20,695 bases of DNA, from contig CAYMLQ010000061.1 in NCBI GenBank assembly GCA_964390795.1, forward strand, positions 1 to 20,695. The letters run 5' to 3'. Position 1 is the stretch's first letter. Every line of letters starts with the position of its first letter. This DNA comes from CAYMLQ01 sp964390795 (GTDB taxonomy: Bacteria > Verrucomicrobiota > Kiritimatiellia > RFP12 > UBA1067). A program made the position numbers and the translations under genes. This document shows, in pieces, positions 13,889 to 20,695 of this stretch. The notes beneath the pieces were generated by a model that was not told where the DNA came from, ran no database searches, and was given only the letters and a program-made list of their open reading frames with translations.

Positions 13889-14680
13889 CTATCGTTTGCG
13901 GCTCGCCGCCCCATACCCCAAGCGTGCCGAGATGCGGTCGGCGTGGGCTTTGACGGTCGCGCCGATCTCCGGGATGTGTTTCCGGTCGATATCCATCATC
14001 AGCCCGGTCGTCCACACGGAAGCGACCGGATAGCCGCTGCGGTCGAACACCGGCGCACCGATGCAGTAGATGCCATCGAACTGTTCGCTATCGTCGAAGG
14101 CGTAGCCCTTCTCAACCACCCCGGCCAGTTCGCGGCGCAACTGCTCCTTCGACGTAATCGTCCGCTCATTATAGCGGATGAACTTAACGGAGGCGATGAT
14201 CTCGTCGCGCTCGTTCTCGGGCAGGAAGGCGAGGATCGCCTTGCCGGGCGCGGAACAGGAGACGCCGATGCGGTAGCCGAGCTTGGAGATGAAGCAGAAC
14301 ATGCGCGTGCCGATGGCCTCGTCGAGCACGATGATCTCCTTGCCTTCGCGCACGCCGATGAGCACGGTGTCCTGCACGCGGTCGCGCAGCTCGCGCATGA
14401 GATCCAGCGCGTGCTCGACGAGGTTGGTCTCGGTGATCGCCCGCTGGCCGATCGACAGCAGCTTGTTCGTCAGGCGGATCTGCTTGGTTTCCGGATCACG
14501 CGCGACCAGCCCCATATCCTCCAGCGCCATGGCGATCCGGTAGGTGCTGGAGATGGGGCTTCCGAGGCCCGCCGCGATCTCGGTGAGCACGCTCCCGCGC
14601 GGATGGCGCGAGAGGTGCTCGAGGATATCGAAGCCGGTCTTCAGGCTCGGCACGTCGTACTTGGGTTTCTTGGTGGTCAT
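13889..14680 (-). CDS. IclR-family transcriptional regulator (second copy)
   Basis: A 263-residue regulator. Residues about 8-60 form the winged helix-turn-helix (LTEIAAGLGSPISSTYRIAM). Residues about 75-255 form the effector domain, with SCSAPGKAILAFLPENE and EQFDGIYCIGAPVFDRSGYP, the conserved C-x-G-A-P-V-F-D block. Its start MTTKKPKYDVPSLKTGFDIL resembles the first IclR of this window, so the two are related paralogues, though clearly diverged. The ATG lies 2 bases after the stop of the 1347-residue gene and has no separate ribosome site, which points to translational coupling. The HzsA-like gene follows after 139 bases. A likely role is local control of these surface-protein genes in response to a small molecule; the ligand is unknown. 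Confidence 0.92.
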   Translation of the reverse strand: MTTKKPKYDVPSLKTGFDILEHLSRHPRGSVLTEIAAGLGSPISSTYRIAMALEDMGLVARDPETKQIRLTNKLLSIGQRAITETNLVEHALDLMRELRDRVQDTVLIGVREGKEIIVLDEAIGTRMFCFISKLGYRIGVSCSAPGKAILAFLPENERDEIIASVKFIRYNERTITSKEQLRRELAGVVEKGYAFDDSEQFDGIYCIGAPVFDRSGYPVASVWTTGLMMDIDRKHIPEIGATVKAHADRISARLGYGAASRKR

Positions 14681-14682
14681 GT

Positions 14683-17600
14683 TCAGTTGATGAACAGCAC
14701 GGTGCCGCGGGGATGGTAGACGATGTCGAGCGCGTGGTCACTGAGCACGAGCGAGGCGGTATAAATCCCGCCGGGGGTGAGTTCCAGAGACCAGCCCGCG
14801 AGATTCGGCGCGCCTGAGAGCGTGCCGAACGTACACAGGCGCTGCGAGGCCGGCAGGCGGTCGCCTAGCGGGAAGGTGACCCGCACCCGGCCGTTAGCAG
14901 GCAGGGTGAGTGTTCCTGAGACGACGATCAAGTCGCAGGCGTCGCCCGTGGCGTCGGCGTCGATCTCGCAGCCGGAGGTCAACACTAGGTCGCCCGCAAT
15001 CGTCAAGGTCTGCGGGCTACCCCCGGGCGTTCCGGGCGTAACGTCCGTTGCGGTGACCGTGCCGTTCGATACCGTTCCCGCGCCGGTCAACGCCTGGGCG
15101 CTCAGGGCGTTCTGCAGCAGGTTGAGGGTCGCGTTGTTACTCAGCGCGAGGGTGGCGATCATGCCGCCGCCGGCTGCGGTGAACGGCTTCTCGATCCATA
15201 GCTCGCCACCCAGCGCGGACAGACTGCTGGCCGAGCCGGTACCGATGATGAGCCGCCCTGCCCCACGCTTCTCTAAGATGCCGGCAATCTCCGTCATTTT
15301 GCAGGTCAGGACGCGGCCTGCGCCAACATCGAGCGTCGTGTCTGCTAGCCCCTTGAGGCGGTAGACCGCCGAATCCTGGTCACTCCCGGCTCCGAACCAT
15401 TTGCGCATCAGGTAGCTACCGGTCGCCGCAAACTCCGCATCGTCCAGCGGGCGCTCATACACGAGCACCTCCGCCAATTTCTGTCCGCCCGCATGGGTGT
15501 CGCGGTCCCGGGCGAAAACATCGCCCTTGACCCCGCCGCCCTGGGTTCGCAACCCGACAACGTGGAACCCCTCCGGCAGGAGGGTGCTCAGGCCGACCAC
15601 GCGTGCGAAGTCGAGCGAATGGATGCCGTCCTTCAAATAAGCGGAGGCGGCCGAGCCTAAAAACAGGCTGCTTCCGCCGCGGGCGAACGGCAGCCCGTCA
15701 GCCAGACTTCCGATGAAGCTCTGCTTGAGGCCAGAATCGGCATCGCTATAAACAAGGAAAACAGTGCGCAGATTGGTGTTCGTCTGGCTCCACCAAAGAT
15801 GCTGGCCGTCCAGCGTGCCGCCCGTCTTTACCGTACTCAGGAGGCCGAAGTCCAGATGCGGGAAGCCGCTTCCCGTTTTCAAGACCGGGCGGTTTTTCGC
15901 GAAAGGCGCGTAGGTGTGGACGCCGTTGGTGCGGACGTCGGCCCACGCCTGGACGTAGCGCACGCCGCCGGACTCGACGAGCGTCAGCGAGTTCGTGTCC
16001 GACGCGTCGAGGTGCAGCCACGCGCCTGGCGCGGGAGCCGGGGCGGGTGCCTGGAGAGCGCCGGCATAGCCGAGCCGGTCGCTGGCCAGCCATTTGCGCA
16101 TGAGCCGCTGCTCGACCAGCCGGAGCTGCGCGTCAGTCAACGGGACATTGTAGATCAAGACCTCCGCCAGTTTCTGTCCGCCCGTCCAACCCACTTTGTC
16201 GCGCGCGAACACGTCGCTGCGCACGCCGCCTGCGGTCACGCTGCTGAAGACGTGGAAGCCGGGGCCCATGTAGGTGGCTGGTTCGGCTGCCTTCCCGTCC
16301 AAGGTGAGCCGGCCGTTCCGGATATCCCCGGGCGCGCCCGGACTCAGGAGCGTGCGGCCGGTTCCCCGGTAGTAGCGGATGGTCCCCTCCAGGTTGCCCA
16401 GGAAACAGGAGCGAGCATCAGGCTCTGTGTCCGAATAGACCAAGACAACCGTGCGTATCGCCGCGTTTGTCTGGTTCCAAAGCAAGTGGGGACCGGTGAT
16501 CGTGCTGAGCATCAGGGGGCCGAAATCCACATACGGCAGACGGTTCAGACCGTTGGTGACGAGCAAGGGACGACTGGACGCCCAAGGGGGAAAGGCGGCG
16601 ATGCCGTTGGCGCGCACGTCCGACCACCCTTCCACATAAAGCGCACCACCCGCCTCCGTGACCGTCATGCTGTTCGTGTAGTCGCTGGCGTCGAGATGCA
16701 TCCAAGGGTCGGGCAGCAAGAGGTCCGCGTCCTCGCTTAAGAGGTCTCCCGCCACGGCCAACGTACCGCCGTTCATCGTGAAAGTCCCGTAAGGCTGCGT
16801 GATTCTTCCCGCGGTGAGCTGCCCGCTCCCTTCTTTCGAGGCGTAGCCGTCGAGCCGCAGCTCCAATGCGCGGAAATCGGTCTGGGCTTCGAGCTTCGCG
16901 CTGTTCGCCAGGGTGACAAGGGCCGCCTGCCCGGCACCTTCGGCATAGCCCGGACGCGCGCTGCCGAACCACTTGTAAAGCAGATAGGCTTCGGCCGCCT
17001 GGCATTCTGCGGGGGTCAGCTCGCGGTCATACAGCACGACTTCCGACAGATTCTGGCCGCCCGCATGCCCAAGGTTGTCGCGTGCGAAGACATCGCCTTT
17101 CACGCCTCCGCCCAGCGTGGTGAGTCCGACCACATGGAAGCCGACCGGTAAGATCGTATCCACCCCGTTCACGGACGTGCCGTCCAGGGTTTGAGTGCCG
17201 TTACGCAAATACGCAGATGCGGCGGGGTCGAAGAACTTGCCGCCGGGGCCGCGGTGGAACGGCAGCCCGTTGGCCAGACTCCCGATGAAGTTCTGCTTGT
17301 CTCCCGAAGCGGCGTCGCTGTACACGAGAAAGACCGCGCGCAGATTGGTGTTCGTCGCGCTCCACCACAGATGCTGGCCGTCCAGCGTGCCGTCCGTTTG
17401 CGCCCGATTCAACAGGCCGAAATCCACGTGCGGGAGTCCGTTCCCCGCATTCAAGACCGGCCGGTTCTTGGCAAACGGCGCAGAGGCATACACGCCGTTC
17501 GTGCGAACATCGCTCCACGTCTGCACATACTTGACGCCGCCCGACTCTTCAATGCCGAAGGAGGACGCGTCGGACGCGTCGAGGTGCATCCAGGGGTTTG

Positions 17601-18726
17601 CGGGAAGCTGGGCCGGAAGGGTTTTGTCGGAGACGGTTCCGCTCACGGCCAGGCGACTGCCGCTGGCGTGCAGGCGGGGATGCGAAAGCGCAAGGCCGCC
17701 CCAAGCAGTGAATGCGACACTCCCGGGCCCGTTCAGGCGGATCTCGGCCCATGACCGGACGCTGTTCGAGAACACGGTTGAGCCCTTCGCATAGAGCGTG
17801 CGCGGATCCCAGAAGTTCAGCGGGCCGCCGGTGAAGGTCACAGCTTCGGCCGTCCCCGGCGAAGCGTCGACGGCGAGCGAGGCCAGATCCATACCGGAGG
17901 AGGGCACGGTGACGGTCTTGCCGGACAGCGGCGCAACCATGAAGAAGATCTTGTTATTCCCTGTGGAGGGGGCTACGCTGCCCGCCCAGTTCGTGCCGGA
18001 CGTCCAAGCCCCGCCGGTCTCATTGGTCCACACGAAATCGCCCGCGCCCCACGTCGGAGGGGCTACCGGTTCGCCATGTACGACGATCTCGTCGATGCAG
18101 TTCCCGGCCTTCGTGACGATGCGCACGCCCGTGATGTTCAGCGGCGGAGTTAAGTGAAACTGGTGCTCGTACACGTCGTCCGTCGTGAACGATCCCAAGG
18201 TGGTCCACTGCGCGTCTGCGGCGGCATTCAGATTGGTGATGGCCGCGACGCTGTTCGTCGTGGTGACCTGCAGATACATCGTCCCGTCAATCCGGTCCGA
18301 ATATTCGCCTAACGCCGTTCGCCCGAACACAATATCGCTGACGGTGAACGCCGCGGCGTTGTTCAGCGCCACGCCGGCGAACGACATGTTGACGGTGCCA
18401 TAGGCGCCGCCTAGCGCCACATTGCGGGACAAGGTCAGGGAGGCGGTGATCCAACTGTAAGCGTTCCCGTACCGGCCGTCGTTCAGGTACGCTGTTTTGT
18501 GGGAAATGCTGCCGTGCTCGCCGATCGCGAAGGGAACCGCGCCGTTCGTGGCCGCCGCGATATTCGGCGGTGTGGCAGGTACAGTCGCCACAAGGGGCTG
18601 CCCCGCAGGCCAGTTGGCGGTAAAAGCGAAGTTGGTTGAGTTAACCGTCACAGCCGCCTGGGCGCCCGCGAACGCAGCGACACACGCGACGAAGACTATC
18701 GGGGCCAAGCTGAACTTTGTGCGCAT
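14683..18726 (-). CDS. Large secreted protein: discoidin-like domain, three LamG-like repeats, PATR-like tail
   Basis: A 1347-residue protein with a signal peptide (MRTKFSLAPIVFVACVAAFA, then GAQA). GGAGG lies about 4 bases before the ATG. Residues about 45-225 form a galactose-binding/discoidin-like module (HKTAYLNDGRYGNAYSWITA ... GVRIVTKAGNCIDEIVVHGE). A beta-strand-rich linker with WTNETGGAWTSGTNWAG follows. Three copies of a concanavalin/LamG-like domain lie at 379-588, 675-881 and 903-1112; each starts W-[ML]-H-L-D-A-S-D and ends K-W-[FL]. The C-terminal 230 residues are PATR-type beta helix (EKRGAGRLIIGTG, SNGTVTATDV). No autotransporter barrel is present. The protein ends HPRGTVLFIN, a tail shared with two other genes in the window. 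It probably binds or adheres to glycans at the cell surface. Two dyads upstream are candidate operators, and the second IclR gene follows immediately. Confidence 0.85.
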   Translation of the reverse strand: MRTKFSLAPIVFVACVAAFAGAQAAVTVNSTNFAFTANWPAGQPLVATVPATPPNIAAATNGAVPFAIGEHGSISHKTAYLNDGRYGNAYSWITASLTLSRNVALGGAYGTVNMSFAGVALNNAAAFTVSDIVFGRTALGEYSDRIDGTMYLQVTTTNSVAAITNLNAAADAQWTTLGSFTTDDVYEHQFHLTPPLNITGVRIVTKAGNCIDEIVVHGEPVAPPTWGAGDFVWTNETGGAWTSGTNWAGSVAPSTGNNKIFFMVAPLSGKTVTVPSSGMDLASLAVDASPGTAEAVTFTGGPLNFWDPRTLYAKGSTVFSNSVRSWAEIRLNGPGSVAFTAWGGLALSHPRLHASGSRLAVSGTVSDKTLPAQLPANPWMHLDASDASSFGIEESGGVKYVQTWSDVRTNGVYASAPFAKNRPVLNAGNGLPHVDFGLLNRAQTDGTLDGQHLWWSATNTNLRAVFLVYSDAASGDKQNFIGSLANGLPFHRGPGGKFFDPAASAYLRNGTQTLDGTSVNGVDTILPVGFHVVGLTTLGGGVKGDVFARDNLGHAGGQNLSEVVLYDRELTPAECQAAEAYLLYKWFGSARPGYAEGAGQAALVTLANSAKLEAQTDFRALELRLDGYASKEGSGQLTAGRITQPYGTFTMNGGTLAVAGDLLSEDADLLLPDPWMHLDASDYTNSMTVTEAGGALYVEGWSDVRANGIAAFPPWASSRPLLVTNGLNRLPYVDFGPLMLSTITGPHLLWNQTNAAIRTVVLVYSDTEPDARSCFLGNLEGTIRYYRGTGRTLLSPGAPGDIRNGRLTLDGKAAEPATYMGPGFHVFSSVTAGGVRSDVFARDKVGWTGGQKLAEVLIYNVPLTDAQLRLVEQRLMRKWLASDRLGYAGALQAPAPAPAPGAWLHLDASDTNSLTLVESGGVRYVQAWADVRTNGVHTYAPFAKNRPVLKTGSGFPHLDFGLLSTVKTGGTLDGQHLWWSQTNTNLRTVFLVYSDADSGLKQSFIGSLADGLPFARGGSSLFLGSAASAYLKDGIHSLDFARVVGLSTLLPEGFHVVGLRTQGGGVKGDVFARDRDTHAGGQKLAEVLVYERPLDDAEFAATGSYLMRKWFGAGSDQDSAVYRLKGLADTTLDVGAGRVLTCKMTEIAGILEKRGAGRLIIGTGSASSLSALGGELWIEKPFTAAGGGMIATLALSNNATLNLLQNALSAQALTGAGTVSNGTVTATDVTPGTPGGSPQTLTIAGDLVLTSGCEIDADATGDACDLIVVSGTLTLPANGRVRVTFPLGDRLPASQRLCTFGTLSGAPNLAGWSLELTPGGIYTASLVLSDHALDIVYHPRGTVLFIN
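15391..16020 (-). repeat. LamG-like domain, repeat 3
   Basis: Residues 903-1112 of the 1347-residue protein. It shares with repeat 1 the blocks DGQHLWWSQTNTNLRTVFLV, GGGVKGDVFARD and HAGGQKLAEV. The DNA of the two is also very close, with identical stretches of 15-20 bases around 15790 and 17370. This points to a recent internal duplication or gene conversion. Confidence 0.8.
16084..16704 (-). repeat. LamG-like domain, repeat 2 (divergent)
   Basis: Residues 675-881. It has the same frame (W-M-H-L-D-A-S-D, P-Y-V-D-F-G-P-L, H-L-L-W-N-Q-T-N, V-F-A-R-D-K-V-G-W-T-G-G-Q) but many substitutions. It is the oldest branch of the three although it sits between the other two. Confidence 0.8.
16963..17592 (-). 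repeat. LamG-like domain, repeat 1
   Basis: Residues 379-588, beginning WMHLDASDASSFGIEESGG and ending YLLYKWFG. It is closest to repeat 3 in both protein and DNA. Confidence 0.8.
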
Positions 18727-18743
18727 CTCTCCTCCATTCCCTG

Positions 18744-18805
18744 TTACGAACCTGTCATTTCAACACGTAAAACCGATTTCAACTTACGAAAGTACTTTAG
18801 CGTAA
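18744..18805. promoter_or_regulatory. Two TTACG...CGTAA dyads upstream of the LamG-protein gene
   Basis: TTACG (18744-18748) and CGTAA (18766-18770) flank 17 bases. TTACG-AAAGTACTTT-AG-CGTAA (18784-18805) is a near-perfect dyad built on the palindrome AAAGTACTTT. TTACGAA recurs at 18744 and 18784. The sites lie 18-80 bases before the ATG at 18726, where an operator would be expected. IclR proteins bind short dyads, and an IclR gene lies in this transcription unit, so autoregulation is possible; this is inference. Confidence 0.5.
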
Positions 18806-19177
18806 CGAAACGGACGTGTCAAGCAAGCTCGCGGTGGGCATCAGCATCAGGCGCATGGCAGCTCTGCTGGGGTCTCTTTTCGTTTTCAAGGGGAAGCGCA
18901 AGGTCGACGGTCTGACGGTTCAGTCCTACACGCTAGAGCGCATCACCGGCGAGAAGATGCGGGCCTATCTCACCTCGCTTCCGGTCTACCGGTCCAAGAT
19001 CGGCCGCAGGCCCGACACGCCGCGCTTCAAAGACCTCTACGATCTCGCCCGCATCCGCCGCCGCTTCGATCTCGCTGACAACGCCTTTTGGCGGACGGCC
19101 AGCCGCGAATTCGGCCTAGCGTGCGAATCCCGCTTCGTGGACTGCGCCGGTAACCTCGACCCGGACGGTAGAACGCT
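18801..19177 (+). pseudogene. C-terminal half of an AbiEii-type nucleotidyltransferase toxin
   Basis: The frame opens after a stop at 18798 and has a GTG at 18816. From about 18900 it matches the C-terminal region of AbiEii/AbiGii toxins: VDGLTVQSYTLERITGEKMR, AYLTSLPVYRSKIGRR, PRFKDLYDLARIRRRF, FWRTASREFGLACESRFVDC. The N-terminal catalytic part with the G-S-x-D-x-D nucleotidyltransferase motif is missing, and so is any AbiEi-type antitoxin. After about 19160 the frame runs into the end of the convergent PATR gene (LYKILISVPDGR is its reverse strand). AbiE systems stop phage growth by killing or arresting the host through transfer of nucleotides to RNA; this copy cannot. It is one of three plus-strand genes in the window, all broken. 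Confidence 0.75.
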
Positions 19178-20695
19178 TTATAAGATCTTGATCAGCGTAC
19201 CCGACGGACGGATCATAATACGCTTGCTTGCCGCGTCATTTACTGCCTTGTAGATCACGCTGCTGGTGACGTCCTCGAACGGCACCTCCTCCGGACCGGA
19301 GTAGGTCTGATATGTGAAAAGCACCTTTCCTCGCGGCATGCCACCGGGAAGGATCTCGAGCTTGAGCGCCTCCGGCAGCGAAAGCGTGCCACCGACCGCC
19401 ACGCGGTCAGAGCCCCCTTGGCCCGCATCCAGAATGAACACCGCGCCACTCTCGATCATCAGCCCTGCCGCCACTGAGAGCACGCCGAAGCCGCTGATCC
19501 CCGGCGACAACTTGCCCCCCGCTTTGACGACCGCCTGATAGACCGTGCCTGTGCCTCCGAAGGTCGCGTTGGTGTTCACCGTCAGCAAACCTGTCGCAGC
19601 CGACTGATTGCCGTTGACCAACAACGTGCCTCCGTTGCTGGCGACTGTTGTCGCGCCGGTATAGGTGTTCGCGCCGGCAAGAATCCATTTTCCGGCGCCG
19701 CTTTTCGTCAGCGCAACCACACACGCACAACCGTTCGTGCCATTCTTGATGACTCCGCTGAGCGTGTTGACGCCAGGGTTCTCGCCTGCCAGCGTAAGCG
19801 TCTGTGTGCCGCTCGCGGCACGGGACGACATTTCTCCCGTGACGGTCAGCGCTCCCACGCCCGTCGCCGCCCCGGCGTCGAGCGTGCCGTTTCCGTTCAG
19901 CGAGAGCGCCCGGTCGGTCGAACTGTTCCCCGCACCGGTGTACTGGAGCGTGCCGGCCGTCGTGGCCGTACCCAACGATAGCGCGTAGTCGAGCGTCGTC
20001 GAAGCCGTCCTCAGGTACTTTGCCGTGCCCAGCGCGCTGTTCGTGTACCTGTCGGCCACCGAGTCGAACCTCAACATGCCCTCGTTCACGATCGTGATGC
20101 CGTTATAGTTCTTGTTACCGGCGAGCGCCCAGGTGCCCGGTCCGTTCTTCTGGATGTTCAGTGCCCAGTTGTTCTTCTCCGTGAACGTTCCCGTCAGGCT
20201 GTTGTCGGCCGTGCTGTCGCCGGTCAGGATCAGCAGACCGTTCCCCTGGGTGCCATTACTGGTGTACCACGACAGCGGACCGCCCAGGATCAGGGCGCCT
20301 GATCCGCTGGCGTCGATCGTCGCGCTAGAGAGCATCTGGTGGTTGAAGTAGATCGCGCGGTCGCTCGTTTCCCCGCCGCCGACATAGCGTAGCGTCTTGG
20401 GGCTGTTGGTGACCAGCTGCAGCGAATTGGAACTCGTCGAGGCGGCCGAGGCGGTGTTCACCAGCCCTGCAGCCGCGGCCGTCCCCAAATTGCCCGGCGT
20501 ACCGCTGTTGAAATTGCCGATGGTGCTGACCTCGAGCGTGCCGCTCTCGAGAACCGTGATGCCGTCGTACGTGTTCAGGCCGGACAGCTTCAGCTTGCCC
20601 GTCCCCACTTTTGTGAACGTTCGACCGGGTGCGTCCGCCCCGATTGCGCCATTGATGACGACATCAGCATTCACCGTCAGAGTCCGGTCGCCGCC
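19178..20695 (-). CDS. PATR-type secreted beta-helix protein, C-terminal part (runs off right edge)
   Basis: The frame is open through the window edge (GGDRTLTVNADVVINGAIGA at the margin), so an internal GTG at 20674 is not the true start. About 505 residues are visible. Three typical autotransporter-associated beta-strand repeats occur: GTGKLKLSGLNTYDGITVLE, GPGTWALAGNKNYNGITIVN and GAGKWILAGANTYTGATTVA. Near the end is the LSPGISGFGVLSVAAGLMIE type closing segment. The protein ends MIRPSGTLIKIL with no outer-membrane barrel, so it is not a classical type V autotransporter. The last residues match the ends of the 1347-residue protein and of the fusion fragment at 6205. It is probably a cell-surface protein of repetitive beta-helix form. 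The 3' end collides with the AbiEii relic on the other strand. Confidence 0.85.
   Translation of the reverse strand, partial: GGDRTLTVNADVVINGAIGADAPGRTFTKVGTGKLKLSGLNTYDGITVLESGTLEVSTIGNFNSGTPGNLGTAAAAGLVNTASAASTSSNSLQLVTNSPKTLRYVGGGETSDRAIYFNHQMLSSATIDASGSGALILGGPLSWYTSNGTQGNGLLILTGDSTADNSLTGTFTEKNNWALNIQKNGPGTWALAGNKNYNGITIVNEGMLRFDSVADRYTNSALGTAKYLRTASTTLDYALSLGTATTAGTLQYTGAGNSSTDRALSLNGNGTLDAGAATGVGALTVTGEMSSRAASGTQTLTLAGENPGVNTLSGVIKNGTNGCACVVALTKSGAGKWILAGANTYTGATTVASNGGTLLVNGNQSAATGLLTVNTNATFGGTGTVYQAVVKAGGKLSPGISGFGVLSVAAGLMIESGAVFILDAGQGGSDRVAVGGTLSLPEALKLEILPGGMPRGKVLFTYQTYSGPEEVPFEDVTSSVIYKAVNDAASKRIMIRPSGTLIKIL

Noticed and set aside
13750..13914. N-terminal extension of the HzsA-like protein
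   Set aside because: It would precede the signal peptide, overlap the IclR stop and translate the palindromic element; the ATG at 13749 has a ribosome site.
15799..16740. 313-codon plus-strand frame inside the LamG gene
   Set aside because: Antisense shadow over repeat domains; composition typical of reverse-frame GC-rich DNA.
14683..20695. Classical type V autotransporters
   Set aside because: PATR repeats are present but both proteins end without a beta-barrel domain.
1..20695. CRISPR array, tRNA, rRNA, intact insertion sequence or integrase
   Set aside because: No regularly spaced repeats with unique spacers, no tRNA-like cloverleaf or rRNA stretch, and no transposase or recombinase reading frame were seen.

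Overview
The window reads as chromosomal DNA from a GC-rich glycan-degrading bacterium of the PVC group, most probably Kiritimatiellota or a close relative. This is an inference from the mix of gene families: a family-38 glycosidase, a Cys-type sulfatase, an SGNH esterase, a di-haem HzsA-related secreted protein, very large secreted beta-strand-repeat proteins, a BspA-type leucine-rich-repeat relic and several IclR regulators. No rRNA, tRNA or CRISPR array was seen, so the assignment rests on protein content alone.

Layout. Every gene that looks intact is on the minus strand. From the left: the 5' end of a secreted protein that runs off the window (1-184); an IclR regulator (243-1034); a debris zone (1060-1490) with a VapC toxin tail, an orphan signal peptide and an unrecognised gene fragment; a secreted GH38 glycosidase (1536-4457); an SGNH/GDSL-like esterase (4560-5963); a second debris zone (6100-6420) where the start of a Phd antitoxin is joined in frame to the tail of a secreted repeat protein; a sulfatase (6431-8029); and an AAA/DUF4143 ATPase (8156-9343) with a good sigma-70-like promoter. 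A third debris zone (9600-10680) holds, on the plus strand, a broken SUMF1-like gene and a broken LRR gene, and on the minus strand a Phd-start/VapC-end scar. Then come a di-haem HzsA-related protein (10741-13749), a second IclR regulator (13889-14680), a 1347-residue secreted protein with three copies of a LamG-like domain (14683-18726), a broken AbiEii toxin gene on the plus strand (18801-19177), and the 3' end of a PATR-type secreted protein that runs off the right edge (19178-20695).

How the genes may work together. The GH38 enzyme, SGNH hydrolase and sulfatase form a plausible outer-compartment set for removing sugars, acyl groups and sulfates from a complex, possibly mannose-containing, sulfated glycan. 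The secreted LamG/discoidin/PATR proteins are likely surface or adhesive proteins. The IclR regulators are candidate local controllers. The second starts 2 bases after the stop of the 1347-residue gene, so the two are probably cotranscribed and perhaps coupled in translation.

The least ordinary features are: (i) repeated toxin-antitoxin scars in which only the start of phd and/or the end of vapC survives, present at three gene boundaries as diverged copies; and (ii) a short C-terminal signature, P-x-G-T-[LV]-[IL] plus three to four residues, at the very end of three different secreted repeat proteins or fragments, which may be an unnamed sorting or anchoring tail.
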